Below are positions 35,972-44,705 of a DNA stretch of 64,000 nucleotides, piece by piece. Origin of the DNA: Gordonia rhizosphera NBRC 16068 (GTDB lineage Bacteria; Actinomycetota; Actinomycetes; Mycobacteriales; Mycobacteriaceae); contig NZ_BAHC01000141.1 in NCBI RefSeq assembly GCF_000298195.1, positions 1-64,000 on the forward strand. The letters run 5' to 3'. Position numbers and translations under genes: made by a program. The notes under the pieces were generated by a model that had not been told where the DNA came from, searched no databases, and saw nothing but the letters and a program-made list of their open reading frames with translations. Positions within the stretch are counted from its first letter, which is position 1, and every line of letters begins with the position of its first letter.

Positions 35972-37185
35972 CGAGATCAGCGGACCTCGACGGCGAGCAG
36001 CTCGTCGCGGCGTCGGCGGTCGTGAGCGGCGGGCACGTGCTGCGGCCGGGATGGTTCACCAGCCGCGACGGCCGCATCACCTCCGTGAGTGAAGGGCTGC
36101 CAGCGCGGTCGCCGGATCTCGACTTTCCCACGCAGACAATCGTTCCCGGGTTCGTCGACATGCACGTACACGGGGGCGGCGGCGCCACCTACACCGCCGG
36201 CGACCCCGACAGTGTTCGGCAGGCCGCCGCATTTCACCAGGTGCACGGGACCACCACCACAGTGGCGAGTCTGGTGAGTGCCGGACCGTCAGCTCTCCTG
36301 GCGCAGGTCCGCGACCTCGGTGAACTCGTTGCCGACGGGGTGATCGCGGGGATTCATCTCGAGGGCCCGTGGCTGAGCCACTCCCGATGCGGTGCACACG
36401 ATCCCACTGTTCTGCGCCCGCCCGACCCGGAAGAGATCGATCGGGTGCTGCGTGCCGGCGCCGGCACGATCTCGATGGTCACCATCGCACCCGAACTCGA
36501 CGGCGCACTCGATGCGATCGCGCGATTCGCCGACGCCGGTGTCGTCGTTGCGGTCGGTCACACCGAGGCGACCTACGAGCAGACGCGGGCGGCGATCGGC
36601 GCCGGTGCACGCGTCGGCACACACCTGTTCAACGCGATGCGCCCGCTACACCATCGCGAGCCGGGCCCGGTGCTGGCGTTGCTGGAGGACGACCGCGTCA
36701 CCGTGGAGATGGTCGGCGACGGCGTCCACGTCCATCAGCGACTGCTCACCCATGTCGTCGGCGATGTGGGCGCCGGGCGGGTCGCCCTGGTCACCGATGC
36801 GATGGCCGCCGCGGGTATGAGCGATGGCTCGTATCGGCTGGGTGTGCTCGAGGTGGACGTGACCGATGCCGTTGCGCGAGTGCGGGCGACCGGTGCCATC
36901 GCCGGCAGTACCGCGACGATGGGGCTGCTCTTCGAACGTGCGCTCGCCTCGCTGCCCGGGCCGGCCGACGCCGCACTCACTGCCTCCTCGGCCATGGCGT
37001 CGACGACCCCGGCCCGCGCGATCGGCGTGCACGATGCCGGCGACCTGAGCCCAGGCATGCGAGCCGACTGGGTTGTCGTCGACGACGGCCGGGTGCAGGA
37101 GGTCTATCGCAGGGGCGCGCTGGTGGCGGATCCGGGGGTCATCGCCGGGTTCGAGTCCCCCCGGCCGCGCGGTCTGCGAGCGTAA
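35968..37185 (+). CDS. nagA: N-acetylglucosamine-6-phosphate deacetylase
   Basis: A 405-residue amidohydrolase with a GTG start, overlapping the upstream gene by 4 nt. Visible metal and substrate motifs are FVDMHVHGGGG, the HLEGPWLS segment with the metal Glu, VGHTEATYEQ, THLFNAMRPLHHREPG and VTDAMAAAGM with the catalytic Asp. It removes acetate from GlcNAc-6-P to give GlcN-6-P, the step before the SIS deaminase. It completes the operon started by the porter. Confidence 0.93.
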   Translation: MTRSADLDGEQLVAASAVVSGGHVLRPGWFTSRDGRITSVSEGLPARSPDLDFPTQTIVPGFVDMHVHGGGGATYTAGDPDSVRQAAAFHQVHGTTTTVASLVSAGPSALLAQVRDLGELVADGVIAGIHLEGPWLSHSRCGAHDPTVLRPPDPEEIDRVLRAGAGTISMVTIAPELDGALDAIARFADAGVVVAVGHTEATYEQTRAAIGAGARVGTHLFNAMRPLHHREPGPVLALLEDDRVTVEMVGDGVHVHQRLLTHVVGDVGAGRVALVTDAMAAAGMSDGSYRLGVLEVDVTDAVARVRATGAIAGSTATMGLLFERALASLPGPADAALTASSAMASTTPARAIGVHDAGDLSPGMRADWVVVDDGRVQEVYRRGALVADPGVIAGFESPRPRGLRA

Positions 37186-37209
37186 GCTGGGTCCGACGAG
37201 GAGCCGACG

Positions 37210-38001
37210 ATGACTTCCGACCCCCACCCGTCCGGCGAGACGCTGATCGCCTCCGTCCAGCGCGCCCTGCGGCTGGTCGACATCGTCGTGAACTCGTCCC
37301 GGCCGGTGACGCCGAAGGCTCTTGCGACAGCGTCGGGCCTGACGCTCGGTACGACCTACAACCTGGTGCGGACGCTGATCCGCGAGGGGTACCTGGCGGC
37401 GGAGCCCGACGGGCTCGTGCTGGCGTCGCACTTCCTCGGGCTGCACGAGGAGGACGCGTCGGGCGTGTTCCTCGCCAGGGTGCGCGAGGCGCTGAACGAC
37501 GTGGCCGAAGGCCTCGGCGCGACGGCGTATCTGTCGCGGTACACCGACGGCGAGGTGCACCTGGTCGACATCGTCGACGCGAAGTCGAGTCCGCGCGTAG
37601 ACCTGTGGGTCGGCATGCAGTCGAGCGCGCATGCGACGGCGCTCGGCAAGCAGATCCTCGCCGAGCTGCCCGCCGAGGAGCGCAGCGACTATCTGTCGCG
37701 CCACTCGCTCGACGAGCTGACGCCGTACACGATCAGCGATCGCCGCGTGCTGCTGCAGCAGCTGGAACTACCGGCCCCGGCCGTGGTCGATCGTCAGGAG
37801 TACGCCATCGGCTTCACCTGCCTCGCGGTGCCCGTGCGCGCGCCCAGCGTGACGGCATCCCTCGCCGTCTCCCTCCCCGCACACACCGACGACGACACCG
37901 ACTCGGCGGCGTTCACGGCGCTCGCGGCGCGGCTGCGCGGCATCGCGAATCGCTTGTCACTGCGCCTGGGCGGCGACCGTTTCGGGCAGTCCGCGCAGTA
38001 G
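37210..38001 (+). CDS. IclR-family regulator
   Basis: A 263-residue regulator. The N-terminal winged helix has TPKALATASGLTLGTTYNLVRTL, and the C-terminal IclR effector domain has AYLSRYTDGEVHLVDIVDA and ALGKQILAELPAEE. It begins 24 nt after nagA but is followed by a 132-bp gap before the E1-alpha gene, so it more likely governs the downstream dehydrogenase genes. A near-perfect palindrome lies in that gap. Codon use here leans towards CTC/GAG/GCG, somewhat unlike the nag operon. Confidence 0.87.
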   Translation: MTSDPHPSGETLIASVQRALRLVDIVVNSSRPVTPKALATASGLTLGTTYNLVRTLIREGYLAAEPDGLVLASHFLGLHEEDASGVFLARVREALNDVAEGLGATAYLSRYTDGEVHLVDIVDAKSSPRVDLWVGMQSSAHATALGKQILAELPAEERSDYLSRHSLDELTPYTISDRRVLLQQLELPAPAVVDRQEYAIGFTCLAVPVRAPSVTASLAVSLPAHTDDDTDSAAFTALAARLRGIANRLSLRLGGDRFGQSAQ

Positions 38002-38100
38002 CGGCGGCATCCTGTTCACCATCTGAAATCACGTCTCTGTCGCCGGCTCGGCCGCCCTGCTTATCGTGAGCCCACCGGCGGGCCGAGCGGCCCGTCGCCA

Positions 38101-38118
38101 TCTGACAACGTCGTCAGA
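38101..38118. promoter_or_regulatory. Palindrome before the E1-alpha gene, candidate IclR operator
   Basis: TCTGACAACGTCGTCAGA has perfect 6-bp arms (TCTGAC/GTCAGA) around a 6-bp centre and is 16/18 identical to its reverse complement. It lies 15 nt before the E1-alpha start codon, beside GGAGG. IclR proteins often bind such short palindromes. Confidence 0.5.
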
Positions 38119-38133
38119 ACGGAGGTCTGAAAG

Positions 38134-39141
38134 ATGACGTCATCCGCACGCCTCGACGACGCGACGCGTCGCGAGCTGCTCAACACCATGCTTCTCATCC
38201 GCACGTACGAGGAAGCCATCCTGCGTGAATACCACGCCGACAAATTGCCGGGATTCGACATCGGCGCGGGGCTAGTGCCCGGAGAGATGCACCTGGCCGC
38301 GGGACATGAACCGGTCGCCGCAGGCGTCTGCGCGCACCTGACCCGCGACGACGCGCTCACCGGCACGCACCGGCCCCATCACATCGCGATCGCACACGGA
38401 GTCGACCTGCGCGCCATGACCGCCGAGATCTTCGGACGGGAGACCGGACTCGGCCGCGGCCGCGGCGGGCATATGCACCTGTTTGACCCCGCGACGCACT
38501 TCTCGTGCTCCGGGATCATCGCCGAGGGCCTGCCGCCGGCGCTGGGTCAGGCCTTCGCGTTCCGGCAGCGGGGATCGGACCGCATCGCGGTCGCGGTCAC
38601 CGGCGAAGGCGCGGCGAACCAGGGCGCCTTCCACGAGTCACTCAACCTCGCGGCGCTGTGGAAGCTGCCGGTGGTGTTCGTCGTCGAAGACAACGAGTGG
38701 GCCATCTCGGTACCGCGCGCCGCGTCCACCTCGATCCCGTCCAACGCCGACCGCGCCGCCGCCTACGGCATGCCGGGCATCCGCGTCGAAGGCAACGACG
38801 TCGAGGGGGTGTACCGGGCCGCCGAGGAGGCGGTCGCCAGGGCCCGCGCGGGCGGCGGACCCTCGCTCATCGAGGTGCACACGCTGCGCCTGTGGGGCCA
38901 CTTCGAGGGCGACGCGCAGGGCTATCGCTCCGACCTCGAGGGCGTGCCCGGTCGCGATCCGATCCCCACCTATCAGGTGCGGCTCATCGCCGACGGCGTC
39001 GTGAGCGACGGTGATGTCGACGTGATGCGAGCGAGCGCCGCCGAACGCGTCGAGGACGCCATCGAGTACGCGAAGTCCTCGCCCACCCCCGACCCCCACC
39101 ACGCCCTCGACTACGTGTTCGCGGAAGGAGCACACGCATGA
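38134..39141 (+). CDS. Thiamine-diphosphate dehydrogenase E1 alpha subunit (acetoin/pyruvate type)
   Basis: A 335-residue E1-alpha. The TPP motif is GEGAANQGAFHESLNLAAL. The phosphorylation-loop region reads GRGRGGHMHLFD, and HRPHHIAIAHG is the conserved entry block. The length fits AcoA and other heterotetrameric E1 alpha subunits. It decarboxylates a 2-oxo acid or acetoin and passes an acyl or hydroxyalkyl group to lipoate. GGAGG sits 9 nt upstream. Substrate not determined; acetoin is the best-known precedent for this subunit type. Confidence 0.9.
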   Translation: MTSSARLDDATRRELLNTMLLIRTYEEAILREYHADKLPGFDIGAGLVPGEMHLAAGHEPVAAGVCAHLTRDDALTGTHRPHHIAIAHGVDLRAMTAEIFGRETGLGRGRGGHMHLFDPATHFSCSGIIAEGLPPALGQAFAFRQRGSDRIAVAVTGEGAANQGAFHESLNLAALWKLPVVFVVEDNEWAISVPRAASTSIPSNADRAAAYGMPGIRVEGNDVEGVYRAAEEAVARARAGGGPSLIEVHTLRLWGHFEGDAQGYRSDLEGVPGRDPIPTYQVRLIADGVVSDGDVDVMRASAAERVEDAIEYAKSSPTPDPHHALDYVFAEGAHA

Positions 39142-40196
39142 GCACGACAGATCATGCCGCACCCGCGGCTCTCGCGGTCGAGCCCGACGCCGGCCGCCGC
39201 AAGCTCTCGACCGCCAAGGCGATCCAGGAGGCCATCGCCCAGCAGATGCGCGCCGATTCATCGGTGTTCGTCATGGGCGAGGACGTCGGCCCCTACGGCG
39301 GCATCTTCTCCTCGACCACGGGCCTCATCGACGAATTCGGATCCGGGCGGGTCCTCGACACCCCGATCTCGGAGACCGCGTTCATCGGGCTGGGCATCGG
39401 AGCGGCCGTGGAGGGCATGCGGCCGATCGTCGAGCTCATGTTCGTGGACTTCTTCGGCGTCTGCATGGACCAGATCTACAACCACATGGCGAAGATCCAC
39501 TACGAGTCCGGCGGCAACGTGCGCGTGCCCATGGTGCTGATGACGGCGACCGGCGGAGGCTACTCCGACGGTGCGCAGCACTCCGAGAACCTCTGGGGCA
39601 CGTTCGCGCACCTGCCGGGCATGAAGGTCGTCGTGCCGTCGACCCCATACGACGCGAAGGGCCTGATGACCGCGGCGATCCGCAGCGATGACCCGGTCGT
39701 CTTCATGTTCCACAAGGGGATCATGGGGCTCGGGTGGATGAAGAAGAACCGGCGCTCCATCGGCGCCGTGCCCGAGGAGCCGTACGAGGTGCCGATCGGC
39801 AAGGCCCACGTCACCCGCGAGGGCACCGACGTCACGGTCGTGACGGTGTCCCTCTCGGTGCACCACGCGCTCGATGTGGCGGAAAAGCTCGAGGGCGAAG
39901 GGGTCAGCGTCGAGGTGATCGATCTGCGATCGCTCGTGCCGCTGGACCGCGAGGCGATCGTCACCTCGGTGTCGAAGACCGGGCGACTCGTCGTCGTCGA
40001 CGAGGACTACCAGTCGTTCGGCATGACGGCCGAGGTCATCGCATCCGTCGCCGAGCGCAACCCGTCGCTCCTCAAGCACGTGTCGCGCGTGGCGGTGCCC
40101 GACGTACCGATCCCGTATGCGCGGGAGCTCGAGTACGCGGTGCTGCCCACGCCGGCCCGCATCGAGGCGGCGATCCGGGAGGCAGTGACCGGATGA
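39138..40196 (+). CDS. Thiamine-diphosphate dehydrogenase E1 beta subunit
   Basis: A 352-residue transketolase-like beta subunit. Diagnostic blocks are VMGEDVGPYGG, RVLDTPISETAFIGLGIGAA, FMFHKGIM and RLVVVDEDYQSFG. It overlaps E1 alpha by 4 nt (ATGA), so the two subunits are translationally coupled. E1 beta binds TPP with E1 alpha and completes the active sites. The substrate follows that of the complex and is unknown. Confidence 0.92.
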   Translation: MSTTDHAAPAALAVEPDAGRRKLSTAKAIQEAIAQQMRADSSVFVMGEDVGPYGGIFSSTTGLIDEFGSGRVLDTPISETAFIGLGIGAAVEGMRPIVELMFVDFFGVCMDQIYNHMAKIHYESGGNVRVPMVLMTATGGGYSDGAQHSENLWGTFAHLPGMKVVVPSTPYDAKGLMTAAIRSDDPVVFMFHKGIMGLGWMKKNRRSIGAVPEEPYEVPIGKAHVTREGTDVTVVTVSLSVHHALDVAEKLEGEGVSVEVIDLRSLVPLDREAIVTSVSKTGRLVVVDEDYQSFGMTAEVIASVAERNPSLLKHVSRVAVPDVPIPYARELEYAVLPTPARIEAAIREAVTG

Positions 40197-40423
40197 GCGA
40201 TGTGCTGTTCCCGTCGATGTCGGATGACGCCGACGCGACGGGTGTCGTCGTCACCTGGTTCGTCGACAACGGCGACGAGGTTGCCGAGGATGCGCTCATC
40301 GCCGAGGTGGCGATCGAGAAGGTCGACCAGGAGGTGCTGGCTCCGGCATCCGGCGTCATCTCGCTGCTGGTGGCCGAGGATCAGGAGGTCTCACAAGGGA
40401 GTGTCATCGCCACGATCGGGTGA
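40193..40423 (+). CDS. Stand-alone lipoyl-domain carrier protein
   Basis: A 76-residue protein that is a single lipoyl/biotinyl domain and nothing more. The probable modified lysine is Lys43 in EVAIEKVDQEVL, flanked by the usual turn. There is no E3-binding domain and no acyltransferase core, so it cannot replace E2. It overlaps E1 beta by 4 nt, and its stop overlaps the start of the lipoate ligase gene. A free carrier lipoylated by the next gene product is the straightforward reading. A 2-thioester product would have to be discharged by another enzyme encoded elsewhere. Confidence 0.87.
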   Translation: MSDVLFPSMSDDADATGVVVTWFVDNGDEVAEDALIAEVAIEKVDQEVLAPASGVISLLVAEDQEVSQGSVIATIG

Positions 40424-41163
40424 CGCGGGCCCCGCGTGTGAGAATGCTGCCCGTGGCCGTCGCCGACGCTTCACCCTTCAGCGGCCGGACCCTCGTCATC
40501 CGCGAGGACGACCGGCCGGATGCCGAGACCCACCTCGCCCGATCGGTGGACCTGTTGCGTGCCGTGGCGGCGGGCGCGATCGCCGAGCACCGTGTGGTGC
40601 GGCTGTCGACCCCCGTGCCCACCGTCGCGATGAGCCGTCGCGAGAGTCGGCTTCCCGGTTTCGAGGCGGCGCAACGCTTCTCGCGGCTCCGCGGGTTTGC
40701 GCCGGCCATTCGTCCCACGGGCGGGCGAGCCGTCGCGTACGACCCGACGTGCATCGTGTTCGACATCGTCGCGCGTGAGCGCGAGGGCGGGCTCGGTCAG
40801 GCGCGGTTCTTTCGCGACGTCGGTGACGCGCTCACCGCGTCGCTGCGCGGCCTCGGGGTCGACGCCCGGGTCGGCGACGTACCGGGTGAGTACTGCCCCG
40901 GCGAGTTCAGCATCAACGCCCGAGGCGTCGTGAAGCTGATCGGTACGTCGCAGCGCGCCGTGCGCGGAGCGCGGCTGCTGAGCGGAATGCTGCCGCTCGG
41001 CGATGTCGGGCACTTCGTGGATGTCCTCACCGAGGTCAACGCCGCGCTCGAACTCGACTGGGATCCCACGACGTTCGGCAGCCTCGGTGCCGAGGTGCAC
41101 GGCATCGCGCGCACGGTGGTCGAAGATGTGATCGTGGCGGCGCTCGTCTCGCCAGTGGGATGA
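40420..41163 (+). CDS. Lipoate-protein ligase family protein
   Basis: A 247-residue ligase of the LplA/LipB/BirA fold. The substrate-binding Arg-rich segment RPTGGRAVAYDP is present. The likely catalytic Lys is in GVVKLIGTSQRAVRG, and LTEVNAALELDW lies near the C-terminus. It starts with GTG in a GTGA overlap with the lipoyl-carrier stop; ATG 40444 is an alternative start. Position next to the carrier gene suggests it attaches lipoate to that protein. The C-terminal accessory domain of E. coli LplA is missing. Confidence 0.85.
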   Translation: MTRAPRVRMLPVAVADASPFSGRTLVIREDDRPDAETHLARSVDLLRAVAAGAIAEHRVVRLSTPVPTVAMSRRESRLPGFEAAQRFSRLRGFAPAIRPTGGRAVAYDPTCIVFDIVAREREGGLGQARFFRDVGDALTASLRGLGVDARVGDVPGEYCPGEFSINARGVVKLIGTSQRAVRGARLLSGMLPLGDVGHFVDVLTEVNAALELDWDPTTFGSLGAEVHGIARTVVEDVIVAALVSPVG

Positions 41164-42140
41164 TGACACCCATGCCCATGCCCGCACCGTTGCCCGTCAA
41201 AGACGGGGTCGGACCGACGCGGTTGCGGGTCCCGACGTCCGGGCCGTGGGCGACCGTCGCCGAGTACATGGTCGCGACGTTCGACCACCTGGACCCCGAC
41301 GACCTGTACCGACGGTTCGACGCCGGCGAGATCGTCGGCATCGACGGCAGTCCGATCGATCGCGGCGCGGCGCTGGATGCGCACCGGTTCGTCTGGTACT
41401 ACCGCGATCTGCCGGTGGAGGAACCGGTGCCGTTTCACGAGGAGATCCTGCACGTCGACGACGACCTCGTCGTGATCGACAAGCCACACTTCCTCCCGAC
41501 CACCCCGGGCGGGCGATACCTCCGCGAGTCCGCGCTCGTCCGGTTACGGATCCGCCTCGACAACCCAGATCTGACACCCATCCACCGGCTCGACCGAGCG
41601 ACCGCAGGCCTGGTGATGTTCGCCGCCCGTCCCGCGACACGGGGCGCATACCAGTCGCTGTTCGAGAAGCGGCGCGTCGCCAAGACCTATGAGGCAGTTT
41701 CGGCGCGCCCGACCGGCTGGGATCCGGACGCACCCACGCTGGCCGGGCACGCCGTTCCCGTCGTCTACCGCAACCACATCCAGGCACGCCGCGGAGAGTT
41801 GCGGGTCGTCGTCGACGACTCCCGCGCACCGAACGCCGAGACGCTGGTCGAGGTGGGGGGCTCCGGAGTCAGCGCCTCCGGACATGCCGTGCTGCACACG
41901 ATCCTGCGGCCACACACCGGACGGATGCACCAACTGAGAGTGCACCTCGCGGCGCTCGGCATCGGCATCCTGGGCGACCGGTGGTATCCCGGTCTGCTGC
42001 CCGAGTCACCCGACGATCATTGCCTCCCACTTCAATTGCTCGCGCGCGAACTGGAGTTCACCGATCCGCTGACGGGGACGCCGCGGCGGTTCGTCTCCCG
42101 CCGGACGCTCAGCGAGGCGCCCGTCCCGACCGAATCCTGA
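41160..42140 (+). CDS. RluA-family pseudouridine synthase
   Basis: A 326-residue enzyme with the RluA signature HRLDRATAGL, catalytic Asp145, then RVAKTYEAVSA, HTGRMHQLRVHLAALG and GDRWYPGLL. It isomerises uridine to pseudouridine in rRNA or tRNA. Residues 25-80 before the catalytic domain are an S4-like or family-specific extension (EEPVPFHEEILHVDDDLVV begins the core). The start overlaps the lipoate ligase stop by 4 nt, so it may be transcribed with that cluster although unrelated in function. Confidence 0.9.
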   Translation: MMTPMPMPAPLPVKDGVGPTRLRVPTSGPWATVAEYMVATFDHLDPDDLYRRFDAGEIVGIDGSPIDRGAALDAHRFVWYYRDLPVEEPVPFHEEILHVDDDLVVIDKPHFLPTTPGGRYLRESALVRLRIRLDNPDLTPIHRLDRATAGLVMFAARPATRGAYQSLFEKRRVAKTYEAVSARPTGWDPDAPTLAGHAVPVVYRNHIQARRGELRVVVDDSRAPNAETLVEVGGSGVSASGHAVLHTILRPHTGRMHQLRVHLAALGIGILGDRWYPGLLPESPDDHCLPLQLLARELEFTDPLTGTPRRFVSRRTLSEAPVPTES

Positions 42141-42149
42141 CCATCGCGG

Positions 42150-42190
42150 AAGTTGCCGTGTGCGGTGCTCAACGCAGCAAACGGCAACTT
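42150..42190 (+). terminator. Hairpin after the rluA-type gene
   Basis: AAGTTGCCGT at 42150-42159 pairs perfectly with ACGGCAACTT at 42181-42190 around a 21-nt loop, starting 10 nt past the stop codon. Confidence 0.6.
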
Positions 42191-42289
42191 GGCTGCGGGC
42201 GGCCCACCCCTCGTCGGTAATCTGTCCGTCGTCCGCGCACACCGGAGCGCGCCGGACGACGACGCCCCGTGCCCCGATAGCGAGACGAG

Positions 42290-43048
42290 ATGCCGACGAC
42301 CTCCCCACACCTACCGTTTCTGCTGATCTCCATCCGCGCGGAGCAGGAGGCGGCGGACGACGAGTACCAGTCGGTCCTCCGCCTCGGTCGGCTCGAGCCG
42401 ATCGAACTCCGTGGAGTCAACCTGACGCAGCAGCCCTTGGGATCGATCGATCTCGACGACTGGTCCGGTTTCATCCTCGGCGGCGGCCCGTACAACGTGA
42501 GCGATCCGGCGGAGTGCAAGACCGGTACCCAGCGACGTGTCGAGAGCGAGCTGCTCGACTTCGTCGGCCGCGTCGTCGACGCCGATGCGCCGTTCCTCGG
42601 CTGTTGCTACGGGGTGGGCACACTCGGCACGGCGATCGGTGCCACCGTCGACCGACGGTACGGCGAACCCGTGGGTGCCGTCAGCGTCACCCTGACCACC
42701 GATGGGCGCGACGATCCGCTGTTCGCCTACGTCCCGGAGACTTTCGACGCATACGGCGGCCACAAGGAAGCGGCCGCGACGCTACCCGCCACCGCGGCCC
42801 ACCTCGCCACGTCGCCGACGTGCCCGGTCCAGGCGTTCCGCGTAGGGAAGAACGTGTACGCCACCCAGTTCCACCCGGAACTCGACGCCGACAGCCTGGC
42901 GACCCGCATCGACGTCTACCGCGACTTCGGCTACTTCGCGCCGGAAGAGGCGGACTCGCTGAAAGCATCGGCCCGCGAACGCGACGCGCGGTATCCGACC
43001 GAAATCCTGCGGCGGTTCGTCGAACTCTACCGACGCCCGGCCGCCTGA
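42290..43048 (+). CDS. Class I glutamine amidotransferase
   Basis: A 252-residue GATase1 protein. The nucleophile Cys106 is in FLGCCYGVG, and the His/Glu pair is in TQFHPELD. The oxyanion block reads ILGGGPYNVSD. The family resembles GuaA-type amidotransferase domains but stands alone, so it either transfers ammonia to a separate partner or acts as a gamma-glutamyl hydrolase. No synthase partner gene is adjacent. Start ATG 42290. Confidence 0.87.
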   Translation: MPTTSPHLPFLLISIRAEQEAADDEYQSVLRLGRLEPIELRGVNLTQQPLGSIDLDDWSGFILGGGPYNVSDPAECKTGTQRRVESELLDFVGRVVDADAPFLGCCYGVGTLGTAIGATVDRRYGEPVGAVSVTLTTDGRDDPLFAYVPETFDAYGGHKEAAATLPATAAHLATSPTCPVQAFRVGKNVYATQFHPELDADSLATRIDVYRDFGYFAPEEADSLKASARERDARYPTEILRRFVELYRRPAA

Positions 43049-43142
43049 AGGTCGGCGCATCGGTGCGATCTGCTGTGGCAACCGGGTCGTAGCCCGGTCC
43101 CAGCCGCGGGCAGGGATTACCATTGCCGCCGAGGGGGTGGGT

Positions 43143-43430
43143 ATGTCACAGATGCCGATGATCGAGATCCACGGGGCCGACGGTGAGTCGATCCTCTGCG
43201 ACGGAATAACCGTGGCGAAGTTCCGACACCACGGCAAGGACGAGGCCGCCCGCAATCCGGTCTCGACCTACCGAGAACTGCAGGTCAAGGAGAAGACGTC
43301 ACTGTTCGGAAAGCCGCGCAGCCCAAGGCAGTTCACCGCGCTGCTCGTCATGTCCTCGATCATGAGCCTCACCGTCGACGAGAACGGCAAGGCGGCCTTG
43401 GAAGCGATGGTGGACGGGTTCGGTCGCTGA
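43143..43430 (+). CDS. Small conserved hypothetical protein
   Basis: A 95-residue soluble protein, GAGGGGG 7 nt before ATG 43143. It begins with a beta-like strand segment (MIEIHGADGESILCDG), then the basic HHGKDEAARN loop and hydrophobic ALLVMSSIMSLTVDENG. No signal peptide and no recognised family. It is convergent with the GyrI-like gene, with 68 bp between the stops. Confidence 0.6.
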   Translation: MSQMPMIEIHGADGESILCDGITVAKFRHHGKDEAARNPVSTYRELQVKEKTSLFGKPRSPRQFTALLVMSSIMSLTVDENGKAALEAMVDGFGR

Positions 43431-43498
43431 GAAGCGGCCGCCTCACCGATTAGACGTCGTCGGTCCGCGATGTGGATGACGCACACCACGATGCGGTG

Positions 43499-44122
43499 CT
43501 ACCGGCGGGCGACCGGCTGCCGCAGGATGGTGCGCAGCTTCGCGGGTGCGACCTTGCGGAAGTCGCTCAAGTAGATCTCGTGATGCTTACCGACCTTCCG
43601 CAGGTCGTGCCCGGGAATGAACTCGTCGTGCATCGCGGCCAGCACCGGCGCTTCGTCATCAAAGGAACCCATGTGCAACGTCTGCACGGAACGCCCCTCC
43701 GAGAGGTCCTCGAACCGCACGTCGTCGAGCCGGGCGGGCTGCTTCTTTGCCCGCACCTGTTCGGTTGCCGCGGTGACCATGTCGCCGTCGATCCAGTCCG
43801 GGACCATCAGCATCAGCGTCCAATCCCACCGCGACTTGTCACGCCGCTCGCCGAAGGCGTTCATGTCCTGCGCCCACCAGAGCCCTTCCAGTGGCGGAAC
43901 CGTATAGTCGCGGCCGAGTTCCCGTTTGCTGGCGAACTTGATCGCGTACGCGATCGGATACAGCGTCTCGATCGCCTGGGCGAACGCCGACGACGTGTTG
44001 GGATCGCCGTGCCCGTCGATCATCAGGTATCGCAGGGTGGGTACGTCGAGGACGCGGAATTCTCCGTGTGCGGCCCGATAGGAATCGAGGGATTTCTTGA
44101 AGTCGATCTTGGCCTGCGCCAT
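43499..44122 (-). CDS. GyrI-like small-molecule-binding domain protein
   Basis: A 207-residue protein of the GyrI-like domain family without an AraC helix-turn-helix. Typical blocks are LRYLMIDGHGDPN, AIETLYPIAYAIKFASK, GLWWAQDMNAF and WTLMLMVPDWI. GyrI-like domains bind hydrophobic ligands; some are hydrolases or sequester quinolone-like compounds. Start ATG 44122 lacks a strong ribosome site. The neighbouring SRPBCC and ABC genes are in the same direction, so they may form one transcript. Confidence 0.8.
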   Translation of the reverse strand: MAQAKIDFKKSLDSYRAAHGEFRVLDVPTLRYLMIDGHGDPNTSSAFAQAIETLYPIAYAIKFASKRELGRDYTVPPLEGLWWAQDMNAFGERRDKSRWDWTLMLMVPDWIDGDMVTAATEQVRAKKQPARLDDVRFEDLSEGRSVQTLHMGSFDDEAPVLAAMHDEFIPGHDLRKVGKHHEIYLSDFRKVAPAKLRTILRQPVARR

Positions 44123-44145
44123 GCCATCAGGGTAGGCGAGCACGG

Positions 44146-44598
44146 TTATCGCGTCCCGGTGGCGACGCCGTCGAGGACGCGCCGGTAGTAGACCCTGAAG
44201 AATCTCGCGCCCGCGACGCGCATCACGGCCACCCCGATGTTCGCGGAGGTGTTCTTCGCCGTGATGTCCCAGATCCCGTGAACGTCGGAGCCTCCGTCGT
44301 GCCCGGCTGTGGCCACGATGGAGTGGATGCCCCCGCTCGCTGCGTAGTCGCTGTCGGTCACGGTCATCGTGACCGTCCCCGGCGTCGACCAGTCGTAATG
44401 CCAGATGGCGTAGAACTTCGGGAAGTCCTGTCCTTCCTGTACATCGGCGTCGGTGTCGCCGACGCGGTGCACCCGGTACAGCTTCGCCGACAGCGCGGGC
44501 CATCGCTTCGGTCGATTCGACGAGAAGTCCGTCAGAACCTCGACGACCTGCTCCGGCGTCGCGGTCGTGTGGAGATCGAATTCGAATCGCGTGCGCAT
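44146..44598 (-). CDS. SRPBCC-family (polyketide cyclase/START-like) protein
   Basis: A 150-residue protein with the helix-grip pattern of the SRPBCC superfamily: RFEFDLHTTATPEQVVEVLTD at the start, a beta-rich middle with YAIWHYDWS, and the C-terminal helix AVMRVAGARFFRVYYRRVL. It should bind a lipophilic ligand. The start at 44598 is the first Met of the core fold. Function unknown. Confidence 0.75.
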   Translation of the reverse strand: MRTRFEFDLHTTATPEQVVEVLTDFSSNRPKRWPALSAKLYRVHRVGDTDADVQEGQDFPKFYAIWHYDWSTPGTVTMTVTDSDYAASGGIHSIVATAGHDGGSDVHGIWDITAKNTSANIGVAVMRVAGARFFRVYYRRVLDGVATGTR

Positions 44599-44705
44599 CG
44601 CCGCCGTCACCCCCAATTCGTGTATCCCGGACATCATCGACACCACCATGATGAACCGGAGTCTCACCGACCGGAACCCGCACGCACACCTCGACCGAAG
44701 ATCGG

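Noticed and set aside
36369-38069. Plus-strand frame of about 566 codons across nagA and the IclR gene in another frame
   Set aside because: Both genes in the true frames have convincing family motifs; this frame is Arg-rich noise.
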